Shown here piece by piece: positions 1 to 9,452 of a stretch of 64,000 nt of DNA. The stretch's first letter is position 1. Each line of letters begins with the position of its first letter. Location of the stretch: assembly GCA_028285495.1 (NCBI GenBank), contig JANQPB010000022.1, forward strand, positions 344,402-408,401, in the 5' to 3' direction. The translations under genes and the position numbers were made by a program. The notes under the pieces were generated by a model. The model worked only from the letters and a program-made list of their open reading frames with translations, searched no databases and was not told the DNA's origin. The DNA comes from Acidimicrobiales bacterium (GTDB taxonomy: Bacteria > Actinomycetota > Acidimicrobiia > Acidimicrobiales > SZUA-35).

Positions 1-977
1 TCCGGTCCGACCGCGGCCATGGCCGCCTCGATCTCGCCGTCGTCGACCGCCAGCAGCCGCCTGGCCCACTCGATGGCCACGCCGGCGTTCTGGATGGCAG
101 CCATGGCGTACCAGTGGTCACCGGCGTCACGGTAGAGGTGGGTCCGCCCGGCTGCATCGGTCAGCGGCGCCGCCAGCCGCTGGGCGAGCTGACCGCCGGT
201 ACCGGTCGACAGCTGGGTCTCGCCCATCGCCACGCCGGCGCCGAGCAGCGCCGCGGCGGTGTCGGCCGCCCCCGTGGCCACCGGCACGCCGGCGGCCACA
301 CCGAGCTCCTCGGCCCCGGCCACAAGGAGCTTGCCCGCCACCTCACCCGCCGGCCGAACCGGGGGCAGCCAGTCCGGGTCGACCGCGAAGGCGCTGGCGG
401 CCGCAGCGGACCAGCGATCACCGACCACGTCCCACAGCAGCGTCGCCGATGCGTCGGACGGATCGGTCGCCACCTCGCCCGTCAGGCGGGCCCGGATCCA
501 GTCCTTCGGCTGCAACACGGTCTCGATCCGCTCGACCGTCGACGGCTCGAGACGGGCCAGCGCGGCCAGCGTCGGGCCGGTCATCCCGGCCACCAGAGGG
601 TTGGCGAGGCGTGACCGCAGCTCCGGGCCGAGGCACCGGGCCAGGCCGGCCAGGTCGGGTTCCGATCGCCGGTCGGACCACAGCACCGCCGGCCGCAGGG
701 CCTCGACCTCGGGACCGCAGACGACGACCCCGTGCATCTGTCCCGACAGGCCGACGCCGACCACCCGGACCGTCTGGTCGTCAACGGCAGCCCGAGCCCG
801 GGCGGCGGCCTCGCCGGCGGCGGCCAACCACCGCTCCGGGTCGGCCTCGCTCCAACCGGGGCGGGGCTCGACCGGCGGGTGGGGCGACCGGCCGACGGCC
901 AACAGCCGACCGGCGTCGTCGATCAGACCGACCTTGGTCGAACCCGTCCCGACGTCCAGCCCGAGGGTGACGTCCAC
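1..977 (-). CDS. xylB: Xylulokinase (FGGY family), C-terminus cut by window edge
   Basis: Cytoplasmic sugar kinase that would phosphorylate D-xylulose with ATP. About 325 codons are visible from a GTG at 977 and the frame stays open to the window edge, so the C-terminal third is missing. The N-terminus has the FGGY phosphate-binding loop (GLDVGTGSTK, residues 6-15) and then GLSGQMHG, the substrate-loop signature typical of xylulokinases; a middle GTGGQL segment fits the second ATPase loop. The start lies 8 nt after the stop of the upstream oxidoreductase gene, so the two may be cotranscribed. Another pentulose kinase of the same family cannot be excluded. Confidence 0.8.
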   Translation of the reverse strand, partial: MDVTLGLDVGTGSTKVGLIDDAGRLLAVGRSPHPPVEPRPGWSEADPERWLAAAGEAAARARAAVDDQTVRVVGVGLSGQMHGVVVCGPEVEALRPAVLWSDRRSEPDLAGLARCLGPELRSRLANPLVAGMTGPTLAALARLEPSTVERIETVLQPKDWIRARLTGEVATDPSDASATLLWDVVGDRWSAAAASAFAVDPDWLPPVRPAGEVAGKLLVAGAEELGVAAGVPVATGAADTAAALLGAGVAMGETQLSTGTGGQLAQRLAAPLTDAAGRTHLYRDAGDHWYAMAAIQNAGVAIEWARRLLAVDDGEIEAAMAAVGP

Positions 978-985
978 GGTCCGGC

Positions 986-3900
986 TCAGAAGCCGGCCAG
1001 CAGCTGCTGGGCCCGCGACCGGAACTCGGCCACGTTGGCCTCCTTGATGTCCTCGTAGCCCCGGATCACTTCGGGCAGCTCGGCCAGCTCGACCGCCCGA
1101 TCGTACGTCGCCTGATCGAGGGCGGCCATGGCCCGGTCGAGCAGGCCCTCGTACTCACCGATCAGCTCCCGCTCCAGGCGCCGGTGCTTCGACCGGCCGA
1201 ACGGATCGAAGATCGTGCCCCGGAGCCGCTTCATCCGCACCAGGGCGGCGAAGGCCAGCTCGCCGCTGCGGCGCATGCCGATCTTCGACTCGTAGCCCAT
1301 CCGCCGCAGCGTCGGCGGGTGCAGCTTGTAGGTGATCTGGGCTCCCGATCCGAACTGCTCGGCCAGCGCCTCGTTGAACGCGTCCGAGCGGTGGAGCCGG
1401 GCGACCTCGTACTCGTCCTTGTAGGCCATCAGCTTGAACAGGTAGCGGGCCACCGCCTCGGACAGCCGGGTGTCGGCCGTCACCGACGTCTCCCTGGCCC
1501 GGACCTCGGCCACCTTCTCGACGTAGCGGGCGGCATAGGACCGATCCTGGTAGTCGATCAGCTCCGGCACCCGGATCTCGAGCAGCCGGGTCAGCTCGGG
1601 CGACGGGGCGGCCACCTTGCCGACGAGCTCGTCCACGATGGCCGAGCGACGGGCCTCGGACCTGCTCTGGTCGACCTCGCCCGGCCGCTGCAGGCCGAGC
1701 CCGTCGAGCCAGGCCGGATCGGCGGCGATCCTGCGCCCGATCCGGAAAGCCTGGGTGTTGGACTCGACGGAGACCCCGTTGAGCTCGATCGCCCGCTCGA
1801 TGGCCTCGGCCGAGATCGGGATCGCCCCCTGCTGGTAGGCGGCGCCGAGCACGATCACGTTGGCCGGCATGTGCGAGCGGAAGAGGTTCTCCGACACGTT
1901 GCCGGCGTCGAAGTAGACGTTGCCGTCGGCCCGGGTCGCCGAGTCGAGCGTCGCCCGGATGGCGGCGAACTCGGGGAACTGGGCCGAGGTGTCCCGGACC
2001 ATGGCCCCGGTCGGCACCTTGGCCGACGACACGACGGCCACCGTGCGCTCGGGATCGGCCTTGTCGAGGTTGGCGGGGTTGACCCCGGTCAGCACGTCGA
2101 ACACCAGGTAGGCGTCGGCGGTCCCCGACTCGACCTTGTTGGCCCGGCCGTCAGCCGAGGCCGACGGCACGTTGGCCCGGCCGTTCTCGTTCGGATCCCC
2201 GCCATCGCCGAACCGGCGGATGCGGAGGTTGGAGATGACCGAGCCGCCCTTCTGCGACAGGCCGGTCTGGTCGAGCCCGTCGGCCTGCTTGCCGTCCAGC
2301 AGGGCGGCGGTCGCCAGCAGCTGGTTGACGGTCACCACGCCGGTGCCGCCGATCCCCATCATGAGGATGTCGCCCTCGTCGATCCGATCCGGCTCCGGCA
2401 GGTCGCCGGCCCCGATCGGCTCGAAGGCGAGGGTGGCCTTCTCGGTGCCGCTCGGATCGGGGATCACCTCGACGAAGGCCGGGCAGTCACCGTCCAGGCA
2501 CGTGTAGTCCTTGTTGCACGACGGCTGGTGGATCTGGGTCTTGCGGCCGAACTCGGTCTCGACCGGCTGCACCGACAGGCACGACGACTTGACCCCACAG
2601 TCGCCGCAGCCCTCGCACACGGCCTCGTTGATGAAGATCCGTATCGCCGGGTCCGGGGCCTTGCCCCGCTTCCGATCGCGCCGCAGCTCGGCCGCGCAGG
2701 CCTGGTCGTAGATCAGCACGGTGCAGCCCGGCGTGTCCCGCAGGAGCTGCTGGGCCTCGTCGAGCCGCGACCGGTGCCACACGTCGACCCCGGGGGCGAA
2801 GCCCGCCTTCCGACCGTACTTCTTGGGGTCGTCGGTCACGACGAGCGTCCTGGCCACGCCCTCGGCCTCGATCGACCGGGTCAGCTCCGGGACCGACATC
2901 TGACCGTCGACGTCCTGGCCGCCGGTCATGGCCACGGCCCCGTTGTAGAGGATCTTGTAGGTGATGTTGGTGCCGGCGGCGACGGCCTGGCGGAGGGCGA
3001 GGCTGCCGGAGTGGTGGTAGGTGCCGTCACCGATGTTCTGGAACCGGTGCTCCATCGTCACGAAGGGGGCGGCCCCGATCCAGGCCAGCCCCTCGCCCCC
3101 CATCTGGGACGTGCCCTTGGTGTTGCGATCGGGCCGCATGCCGGCCATCCCGTGGCAGCCGATCCCGCCGCCGGCCTCGGAGCCATCGGGCACGACGGTC
3201 GACGTGTTGTGGGGGCAGCCCGAGCAGAACCCGGCGAGGCGGGTGGCCCCGTCGGGGTCGGCGGCGGCCAACGGGATCAGCACCCTCTCCCGTGGGCCGG
3301 CGGCGACGACGTCGTCCCCGAACCGCTCGACCAGGTACGGCCGGAGGAGGCGGGTGATCGCATCGACGTCCATCTCACCGTGGCCGGGGAACCAGGGCGA
3401 GCCGTCTGCCTTCTTCTTGCCGAGGATCCGGGGCGAGCCCGTCATCCGGTAGAGCGCGTCGCGGGCCAGCATCTCGACGAAGGCTCGCTTCTCCTCGACG
3501 ACCACGATCGTGTCGAGCCCATTGGCGAACGCCTGCAGCGATCCCGGCTCGAGCGGCCAGAGCACGGCCGGCTTGTAGATCCGGATCCCTCGACGACGCA
3601 GCGTCGCCTCGTCGAAGCCGAGCCGGTCGAGGGCGGCCAGCAGGTCGTAGTAGGTCTTGCCGGCGGCGATGAAGCCGAGCCGGGCCTCGGCGGTGTCGAC
3701 CGTCGAGCGGTTGAGCCGGTTGTGGGCCACGAACAGCTCGGCGGCCCGTAGCCGACCCTCGTAGACCTCCTGCTCCATGTCGACGGCGAACTGGCCGTAC
3801 AGCCGGTCCTCCTGGGTGTGGGTCCAGGGCTTGCCGTTCCACTCCCACTCGGCCGGGCGCTCCGGCCGGACGCGACCGGGGCCGACGCGGATCGTCGAGT

Positions 3901-4525
3901 AGCCGTCGGCCACGTTGGTCACGATCTTCAGCGCCGACCACAGGCCCGAGTAGCGGGACAGGGCGTAGCCCCAGCGGCCGTAGTCGGCCACCTCCTGGAC
4001 GCTGCCCGGATAGAGGATCGGGGTCTGCAGGTCGAGCAGGGCGAACTCGGAGCCGGAGGCCAGCGTCGACGACTTGGACGCCGGGTCGTCGCCGGCCACC
4101 AGCAGCACGCCGCCCTTCGGGTCGGTGCCGGAGACGTTGGCGTGCCGGAGGGCGTCGCCCGAGCGGTCGACGCCGGGGGCCTTCCCGTACCACATGCCGA
4201 GCACGCCGTCGTAGCGGCCCTCCCAGTTGGCGTTGGCCAGCTGGGAGCCCCAGATGGCGGTCGCCCCGAGGTCCTCGTTGAGGGCGGGGAGGAATGTGAT
4301 GTCGTTGTTCTCCAGCTCGGTCTTGTTCGACAGCATCAGGCTGTCGACGCCACCGAGGGGCGAGCCCCGGTAGCCGCTGACGAGCGCAGCGTTGCGGAGT
4401 CCGTCGCGACGGTCGGCCCGGAGCTGGTCGAGGAGCACCCGCAGCAGTGCCTGGACGCCCGAGAGGGCGATGTCACCCTCGTCGATCCGGAACCGGTCCT
4501 CGAGCCTGAAGTCGATCAGCGACAT
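986..4525 (-). CDS. Indolepyruvate:ferredoxin oxidoreductase, fused subunits
   Basis: A 1179-residue 2-oxoacid:ferredoxin oxidoreductase of the fused IorAB type, which decarboxylates aryl-pyruvates (from aromatic or branched amino acid breakdown) to acyl-CoA using thiamine diphosphate and Fe-S clusters. Seen: an N-terminal pyrimidine/ThDP region (SGYRGSPLGG), a CSGCP motif near residue 430, then a ferredoxin-like Cys cluster around 635-680 (CEGCGDCG, CNKDYTCLDGDCP), and a C-terminal gamma domain with MGIGGTG. The length matches the family. The frame is open 64 codons further upstream, but that stretch is low-complexity Arg/Pro, so the ATG at 4525 (MSLIDF) is chosen. It is divergent from the P450 gene and followed closely by the sugar kinase. 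The exact 2-oxoacid substrate is not readable. Confidence 0.9.
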   Translation of the reverse strand: MSLIDFRLEDRFRIDEGDIALSGVQALLRVLLDQLRADRRDGLRNAALVSGYRGSPLGGVDSLMLSNKTELENNDITFLPALNEDLGATAIWGSQLANANWEGRYDGVLGMWYGKAPGVDRSGDALRHANVSGTDPKGGVLLVAGDDPASKSSTLASGSEFALLDLQTPILYPGSVQEVADYGRWGYALSRYSGLWSALKIVTNVADGYSTIRVGPGRVRPERPAEWEWNGKPWTHTQEDRLYGQFAVDMEQEVYEGRLRAAELFVAHNRLNRSTVDTAEARLGFIAAGKTYYDLLAALDRLGFDEATLRRRGIRIYKPAVLWPLEPGSLQAFANGLDTIVVVEEKRAFVEMLARDALYRMTGSPRILGKKKADGSPWFPGHGEMDVDAITRLLRPYLVERFGDDVVAAGPRERVLIPLAAADPDGATRLAGFCSGCPHNTSTVVPDGSEAGGGIGCHGMAGMRPDRNTKGTSQMGGEGLAWIGAAPFVTMEHRFQNIGDGTYHHSGSLALRQAVAAGTNITYKILYNGAVAMTGGQDVDGQMSVPELTRSIEAEGVARTLVVTDDPKKYGRKAGFAPGVDVWHRSRLDEAQQLLRDTPGCTVLIYDQACAAELRRDRKRGKAPDPAIRIFINEAVCEGCGDCGVKSSCLSVQPVETEFGRKTQIHQPSCNKDYTCLDGDCPAFVEVIPDPSGTEKATLAFEPIGAGDLPEPDRIDEGDILMMGIGGTGVVTVNQLLATAALLDGKQADGLDQTGLSQKGGSVISNLRIRRFGDGGDPNENGRANVPSASADGRANKVESGTADAYLVFDVLTGVNPANLDKADPERTVAVVSSAKVPTGAMVRDTSAQFPEFAAIRATLDSATRADGNVYFDAGNVSENLFRSHMPANVIVLGAAYQQGAIPISAEAIERAIELNGVSVESNTQAFRIGRRIAADPAWLDGLGLQRPGEVDQSRSEARRSAIVDELVGKVAAPSPELTRLLEIRVPELIDYQDRSYAARYVEKVAEVRARETSVTADTRLSEAVARYLFKLMAYKDEYEVARLHRSDAFNEALAEQFGSGAQITYKLHPPTLRRMGYESKIGMRRSGELAFAALVRMKRLRGTIFDPFGRSKHRRLERELIGEYEGLLDRAMAALDQATYDRAVELAELPEVIRGYEDIKEANVAEFRSRAQQLLAGF

Positions 4526-4615
4526 GGGTCCGATTTCAGCACGAAGAGCCGGCCGACGGCGAGTGGGACCGGCCGGGCCCGGTCGGCCGAGAGGCCCCGG
4601 ACGTCCCGCCCGAAC

Positions 4616-4621
4616 TACGCT
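4616..4621 (+). promoter_or_regulatory. Possible -10 box for the P450 gene
   Basis: TACGCT, the same -10-like hexamer seen before other genes here, lies about 50 nt before the P450 start in the divergent intergenic space. No clear -35 is visible. Confidence 0.3.
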
Positions 4622-4670
4622 GGTCGGTAAGGCAAACGTCCGGAGTGGACGACGATCAGGGGGCATGCAC

Positions 4671-5885
4671 ATGGCGACGACGGAGCCGGTGGAGGACTGG
4701 GCCGAAGACTTCGACATCTTCGATCCCGGGTTCGTGAAGGACCCATACCCGGTGTGGCGGGACCTGCGGGGTCAGTGCCCGGTCGCACACAGCGACCGCT
4801 GGGGCGGCTCGTACATGCCGTCGACGTTCGAGACGGTCAGCCAGGTCGCCCACGACGCCGAGAACTTCACGTCGTTCGAGGTCGGCGTCGCCCCGGTCCC
4901 GATCGCCTACGACGACGACGGCAACCGGCTCCGCTCGGTGATCTCGTCCGACCCGCCCGACCACACGCCCGAGCGCCGGCTGATGCTGCCGTTCTTCTCG
5001 CCGAAGCGGGTCGAGCGCTACCGGGAGCACACCGAGGAGCTGGCCCGCCGGCTGATCGGTGGCTTCATCGAGGACGGCCGGGCCGACGCGGCCGGCGACT
5101 ACGCCCGCCAGATCCCACCCCGGATCATCGCCGAGATCCTCGGCATCGACCCGGAGATGTCGGACGACTTCACCACCTGGGTCCAGGGCGTGCTCGAGCT
5201 CGGCCTGACCGACCCCGAGATCCGGGAGAAGTACCGGATCATCATCCAGGACTTCTTCCTCGAGGAGATCGCCCGGCGCAAGGAGGAACCGGGCGACGAC
5301 CTGATCTCGGTGCTGCTCGACTCGGAGATCGACGGCGAGCCCGTGCCGATGCACGTGATCCGGGCCAACGTCGGTCTGATGCTGGTCGCCGGCATCGACA
5401 CCACGTGGAGCTCGATCGGTTCCGCCCTGTGGCACCTCGCCACCCACCCCGAGGACCGGCAGCGCCTGGTCGACGAGCCCGAGCTCATCCCGGTCGCGGT
5501 CGAGGAGTTCCTGCGGGCCTACTCGCCGGTCACGATGGCCCGGCTGGCCCGAAACGACACCGAGATCGCCGGTCGGCCGGTGAAGCGCGGTGAGCGGGTC
5601 CTGCTGTCGTTCCCGGCGGCCAACCGCGACCCGGAGGTCTTCGATGACCCCGAGGAGGTCATCATCGATCGGGCGGTCAACCGCCACATCGCCTTCGGGG
5701 CCGGCATCCACCGGTGCCTCGGCTCGAACCTGGCCAGGATGGAGATGCAGGTGGCGATCGCCGAGTGGCTCAAGCTGATCCCCGAGTTCGAGTGCGAGGA
5801 TCCCGAGGCCGTGACCTGGGCCGGCGGGCAGGTCCGCGGACCCCGCCACCTGCCGGTCACGTTCCCCAACCGGTCCGCGCTGTAG
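4671..5885 (+). CDS. Cytochrome P450
   Basis: Heme-thiolate monooxygenase of 404 residues, soluble bacterial class. Diagnostic parts are the I-helix oxygen-binding motif AGIDTT near residue 243, the K-helix ExxR-type segment, and the heme loop FGAGIHRCLGSNLAR with the Cys ligand near residue 348. An ATG at 4665 is also possible, but the AGGGGG at 4658-4663 is better spaced (7 nt) for the ATG at 4671; the long open frame upstream is non-coding in composition. No ferredoxin or reductase gene is adjacent, so the redox partner must be elsewhere. The substrate is unknown; a sterol/steroid or terpenoid is common for such actinobacterial P450s, but that is only family knowledge. Confidence 0.93.
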   Translation: MATTEPVEDWAEDFDIFDPGFVKDPYPVWRDLRGQCPVAHSDRWGGSYMPSTFETVSQVAHDAENFTSFEVGVAPVPIAYDDDGNRLRSVISSDPPDHTPERRLMLPFFSPKRVERYREHTEELARRLIGGFIEDGRADAAGDYARQIPPRIIAEILGIDPEMSDDFTTWVQGVLELGLTDPEIREKYRIIIQDFFLEEIARRKEEPGDDLISVLLDSEIDGEPVPMHVIRANVGLMLVAGIDTTWSSIGSALWHLATHPEDRQRLVDEPELIPVAVEEFLRAYSPVTMARLARNDTEIAGRPVKRGERVLLSFPAANRDPEVFDDPEEVIIDRAVNRHIAFGAGIHRCLGSNLARMEMQVAIAEWLKLIPEFECEDPEAVTWAGGQVRGPRHLPVTFPNRSAL

Positions 5886-6291
5886 CCGGGGCGGCCGGCG
5901 GCCCTCAGGCGGCCGAGCCCGGCGAGCCGCCTGGCCTCGGCGATGCGGCCACCGACCTCGCCAGGCCAGCCGGGGGCGATATCGGCGGCGGGCTGCTCGT
6001 CGAGCACGATCACGTCGGTGGTCCCGGCCCGCGGCGCGCTGGTCGGCGGCGGTCGAGGCGGTCGGCCCGGGCCCGTCGGCGGCGGCGGCGGAGGACGAAG
6101 GCATGGAGCTCCTCGGTCCGGTTGCGGCGGATCCTCGCGGTCGCCGGGCCGGGGGCGCGGGGTCGGGATTCGTGGTCTCCAGGCGATCTCCACGTCGCCT
6201 CCAAGAGCTCGGCCCCGGACTCGCTCACAGTGGGAGGTGTTCCGGGACGGACCCGGAGCGGCCTCACGGCCACCACGGATTGGAGCAGACC
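5886..6291. other. Intergenic stretch without a convincing gene
   Basis: About 400 bp between the P450 and a small ORF. Open frames on both strands are rich in Arg/Pro/Gly, show no conserved motif and look like GC-driven shadows. A hairpin follows the P450 stop. A decayed or frameshifted gene cannot be ruled out: a minus-strand run DEQPAADIAPGW looks mildly protein-like but has no plausible start or continuation. Confidence 0.4.
5906..5933 (+). terminator. Hairpin after P450 stop
   Basis: CAGGCGGC (5906-5913) pairs perfectly with GCCGCCTG (5926-5933) across a 12-nt loop, 20 nt after the P450 stop. There is no T-tract, which is usual for high-GC actinobacterial terminators. Confidence 0.35.
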
Positions 6292-6450
6292 ATGTCGTTC
6301 CCCAAGTTCGGCCACCGGGTCCCGGCCTACTTCGTCGGCCGGCCCCGCGAGTCCGACGCCCCGCGCCACGGCACCCGGCAGCAGGCGGCGGTCACCGAGC
6401 TGCGCAACCGCACCGGCGCCGAGGCCATGCGGCTGCGGGCGGTGGCGTGA
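6292..6450 (+). CDS. Small hypothetical protein (52 aa)
   Basis: Unrecognised small basic protein of 52 residues beginning MSFPKFGHRVPAYFVGRP. It is supported by a GGAG ribosome-binding site at 6282-6285 with 6-nt spacing, an ATG start, and a perfect 9-bp inverted repeat starting 2 nt after the stop. The C-terminal half is rich in Arg, Glu and Ala and could be helical. The frame is open upstream to 6103, but that part is low-complexity. No function is proposed. Confidence 0.4.
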   Translation: MSFPKFGHRVPAYFVGRPRESDAPRHGTRQQAAVTELRNRTGAEAMRLRAVA

Positions 6451-6452
6451 GT

Positions 6453-6472
6453 GCGAGCTGCACGCAGCTCGC
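6453..6472 (+). terminator. Perfect inverted repeat after the small ORF
   Basis: GCGAGCTGC (6453-6461) and GCAGCTCGC (6464-6472) are exact complements separated by 2 nt. The position directly after the stop of the 52-aa ORF suggests a terminator; a protein-binding palindrome is the alternative. Confidence 0.4.
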
Positions 6473-6573
6473 CTCCGGCGCCCGTCACCCATCGTCAACC
6501 CACCACCTGTCGGGGGCCGGCCGACCAGCCGGTCCCCGACGCGCGTCCGGTCGCCCGGCCGCGAGCCACCATC

Positions 6574-6579
6574 TAGGCT
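6574..6579 (+). promoter_or_regulatory. -10 box, leaderless-type, regulator gene
   Basis: TAGGCT ends 8 nt before the ATG at 6588, the geometry expected when transcription starts at or just before the start codon. The same hexamer precedes several other genes in the window. Confidence 0.4.
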
Positions 6580-6587
6580 CGCCGTCC

Positions 6588-9452
6588 ATGGCCACCTGGG
6601 ACGGGTTCCACCTCGATGTCGAGGCCCGCCGACTCGTCGGGCCCGATGGCGACATCCACGTCGAGCCCCAGGTGTTCGACGTCCTGGCCCTGCTCGTCGA
6701 CCAGCGCCAGCGGGTGCTGTCGAAGGCCGAGCTGCTCGCGGAGGTCTGGGGCGACCAGTTCGTCTCCGAATCGGCGCTGACCACCCGGATCAAGCAGGCC
6801 CGCAAGAGCCTCGGCGACGACGGCCGGACCCAGCGCTACATCCGCAACGTCCACGGCCGGGGCTACCAGTTCGTCGGTCGGCTTGACGACGACGCCACAT
6901 CGGCGACGACCCCGACCCGCACGGCCGGCGACGCGGTGGCCGGCCGGGCCGTCGAGCTGGCCAGGGAGATCGCCGTCGACGACGACTTCCCGTTCGTCGG
7001 TCGCGGCGACGAGCTCGACGGGGCGGCCGAGACGATCGCCGGGACGACGGCCGGCGGCGACCCGGCCATGGTCGTCGTGGCCGGGTCGCCGGGGGTCGGC
7101 AAGTCCCGCCTGGCCGTCGAGGTGCTCGAGCGGGCCCAGGCCGTCGGGGCCGTCGTCGGCGCCGGGCGCTGCGAGCATCAGGTGACCTCGGCGCTCCAGG
7201 CGGTCCGCGACGCGTTCGCCCAGCTGGCCGAGGCCGACCCGGGCGACCTCCGACGCTGGGCCAAGGGGATCGAAGGGCCGCTGGTGTCGCTGATCCCGTC
7301 GCTGGCCCGCCACCTCGACCACGAGGCCATCCCCGTCGACACCTACGCCGGCATCGACGTGTTCCTGACCGCCGTCGATCGTCTGGCCACCGAGCGCCAG
7401 GTGGTGCTGCTGATCGACGACCTGCAGTGGTCGGACGAGGCCACCCGCACCTTCATCGACCGGGTCGCCCGCCGGCTGCGATCGCGCCCGATCACCGTCG
7501 TCGTCACCCACCGGACCGGCCGGGGCGACCTGCCCGCCGAGGTGGCGCGGTGGCTGGCCGGGCGAGACCGCACGACGACGGTCCGGTTCGAGCTCGGGGC
7601 GATGGGTGACGGGCCGGCCAGGGAGCTGGTGCGGGCCGTGCTCGACGACGCAACCGAGGCCGACGTCGACGAGCTGATCGACGTCACCGGGGCCAACGGC
7701 CTGTTCCTCACCGAGACCCTGCGGGACCTGCCCCACGGTCGCCGGCCGGCGCAGTCGGTTGCGGAGCTGATCACCGCCAGGCTGGAGCGCCAGCCCGACG
7801 AGGTCAGGCGCATCATCCAGGCCGGGGCGGCACTCGGGCCCGAGTTCGCCCTCGCCCCCGCAGCCGGCGCCGCCGGGCTCGACACCGCCGCCGGACTCGA
7901 CGCCATCGACCGGGCGCTCGAGGGTGAGCTGTTGCACGACACCGCCTCCGACACCCGGTTCCGCTTCTCCCACCAGCTCGTGCCCCAGGCCATCGTCGAC
8001 CAGCTCGGCCGGGCCGAGCGGGCCCAACTCCACCACCGTTGCGCCGACGCGTTGGCCGACGCCGGGGCCTCACCGGCCGAGGTCGTGCTGCACCGGCTGC
8101 GGGCGGTGCCGCTCGTCCCGGTCGACGAGGCGGTGGCCGAGGCACGGGCGACGGCGGCCGCCGCCCGCGACGCCGGTCAGTTCGATCTCGCCCTCCGCAT
8201 CCTCAGGCAGGCGAACGAGACCGAGCCCCCGGCCAGGACCAGGGCCGAGATCCAGCTCGAGCTGGCGCTGGTCATCAACGACACCGGCACCCCGGCCAGA
8301 GCCGTCGAGATCCTCGATCCGATGGTCGACGCAGCGAGGGCCAACGGCTGGCCCGACCTGGTGGTGGCCGGCGCGCTGGCCCACTGGAGCCTGAGCCCCT
8401 ATCGGCGCCCGTCCGACCAGACGACGCTCGGGCTGCTCGATGAGGCCGAGCAGCTCCTCGGACCGGACGACTCGGTCGACAAGGCGCTCGTGCTGGCCAA
8501 GACCGCTTCCTTCAGCGTGTTCACCCTGCGACTCCACGACCGCATCGGCCTCGCCGACCGGGCGGTGGCCATGGCCCGATCGCAGTCGGCGTCGGACGAG
8601 GACCTGCTCCGGATCCTCGAGGGGGCGGCGGTGGCGACGACCTGTCCCGCCGGCGCCGACCGGTTGACGGAGCTCGACGCCGAGATCGAGCGGCTCCGTC
8701 TCTCGACCGGGCGCATCTACTTCAACGACGCCTCGGCCCCCGAGACCCTCGCCCTCATGCGGGGCGACGGGGCCGAGTTCCGGCGCTGGGCCGAGCCGGA
8801 CCCCGACCGCCTCGTGGCCCAGCCGATCGCCGAGTGGCGCGATCTCGCCCTGAGCGGCACCCTCGCCTCGTTCGCCGGCGATCTCGACGAGGCCCGCCTC
8901 GGCTACGACCGGGCGGCCGAGATCGGCGAGGCGTTCTGGGGCGAGTCGGCGTTCTCGCTGCACGGGTTCGGCCACTTCTACCTCGACCTGCTGTCGGGCG
9001 ACTGGAGCCGGTCCCGGGAGCTGCTGGCGCTGCTGGTCCAGTTCTCGGCCGAGTCGGTGTTCCTCGGGCCCTACGCGCTGGCCCTGCACCACGAGGGCGG
9101 CAACGACGACGAGGTGGAGGAGATCCTGGCCAGGATCGGGCCACGGCAGATGCGCAGCTTCCCCGAGCACATCGTCGGCGGCAACGCCCTCGTCGGTTGC
9201 GCCGAGCTGGCGATCGCCCGTGACAACGACGAGCTGGCCGACCTCGTCGAGGGTGCGCTGGCACCGCTGCACGACCTCATGCTCGGCCTGCCCTGGGCCC
9301 CCGGCCTGGCGGCCGCCGACCTGCTGGCCCGGCTGGCCGATCGGCGGGGCGACGCCGAGGCGGCCGGGCACCACCGGGAACGAGCGGCGGCGATCTACGC
9401 CGGGCTCGACGCACCCGGCCTGGCCGGGCGTGTGCAGGCGGACGGACCGTGA
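6588..9452 (+). CDS. Winged-helix/AAA ATPase transcriptional regulator with TPR-like C-terminus
   Basis: A 954-residue regulator. Residues 1-100 form an OmpR/PhoB-type winged helix (ends NVHGRGYQFVG, the usual terminal hairpin). An AAA_16/STAND-like ATPase follows, with Walker A GSPGVGKS near 166 and Walker B LLIDDLQWSD near 275. The last ~450 residues are Ala/Leu/Glu-rich helices resembling tetratricopeptide repeats. This layout matches large adenylate-cyclase-associated or SARP/AfsR-like regulators that couple nucleotide-dependent assembly to DNA binding. The ATG at 6588 is chosen because the winged helix starts there and a TAGGCT box precedes it. The stop overlaps the next start by 4 nt, so the phosphatase is translationally coupled. 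The effector is unknown. Confidence 0.85.
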   Translation: MATWDGFHLDVEARRLVGPDGDIHVEPQVFDVLALLVDQRQRVLSKAELLAEVWGDQFVSESALTTRIKQARKSLGDDGRTQRYIRNVHGRGYQFVGRLDDDATSATTPTRTAGDAVAGRAVELAREIAVDDDFPFVGRGDELDGAAETIAGTTAGGDPAMVVVAGSPGVGKSRLAVEVLERAQAVGAVVGAGRCEHQVTSALQAVRDAFAQLAEADPGDLRRWAKGIEGPLVSLIPSLARHLDHEAIPVDTYAGIDVFLTAVDRLATERQVVLLIDDLQWSDEATRTFIDRVARRLRSRPITVVVTHRTGRGDLPAEVARWLAGRDRTTTVRFELGAMGDGPARELVRAVLDDATEADVDELIDVTGANGLFLTETLRDLPHGRRPAQSVAELITARLERQPDEVRRIIQAGAALGPEFALAPAAGAAGLDTAAGLDAIDRALEGELLHDTASDTRFRFSHQLVPQAIVDQLGRAERAQLHHRCADALADAGASPAEVVLHRLRAVPLVPVDEAVAEARATAAAARDAGQFDLALRILRQANETEPPARTRAEIQLELALVINDTGTPARAVEILDPMVDAARANGWPDLVVAGALAHWSLSPYRRPSDQTTLGLLDEAEQLLGPDDSVDKALVLAKTASFSVFTLRLHDRIGLADRAVAMARSQSASDEDLLRILEGAAVATTCPAGADRLTELDAEIERLRLSTGRIYFNDASAPETLALMRGDGAEFRRWAEPDPDRLVAQPIAEWRDLALSGTLASFAGDLDEARLGYDRAAEIGEAFWGESAFSLHGFGHFYLDLLSGDWSRSRELLALLVQFSAESVFLGPYALALHHEGGNDDEVEEILARIGPRQMRSFPEHIVGGNALVGCAELAIARDNDELADLVEGALAPLHDLMLGLPWAPGLAAADLLARLADRRGDAEAAGHHRERAAAIYAGLDAPGLAGRVQADGP

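Noticed and set aside
1184..3751. 855-codon open frame antisense to the ferredoxin oxidoreductase gene
   Set aside because: GC-rich shadow: composition is Arg/Gly/Leu/Val low-complexity, with no motifs, while the opposite strand encodes a complete recognisable enzyme.
4392..4670. N-terminal extension of the P450 frame
   Set aside because: It overlaps the divergent oxidoreductase start and is low-complexity Arg/Ser; the ribosome-binding site supports 4671.
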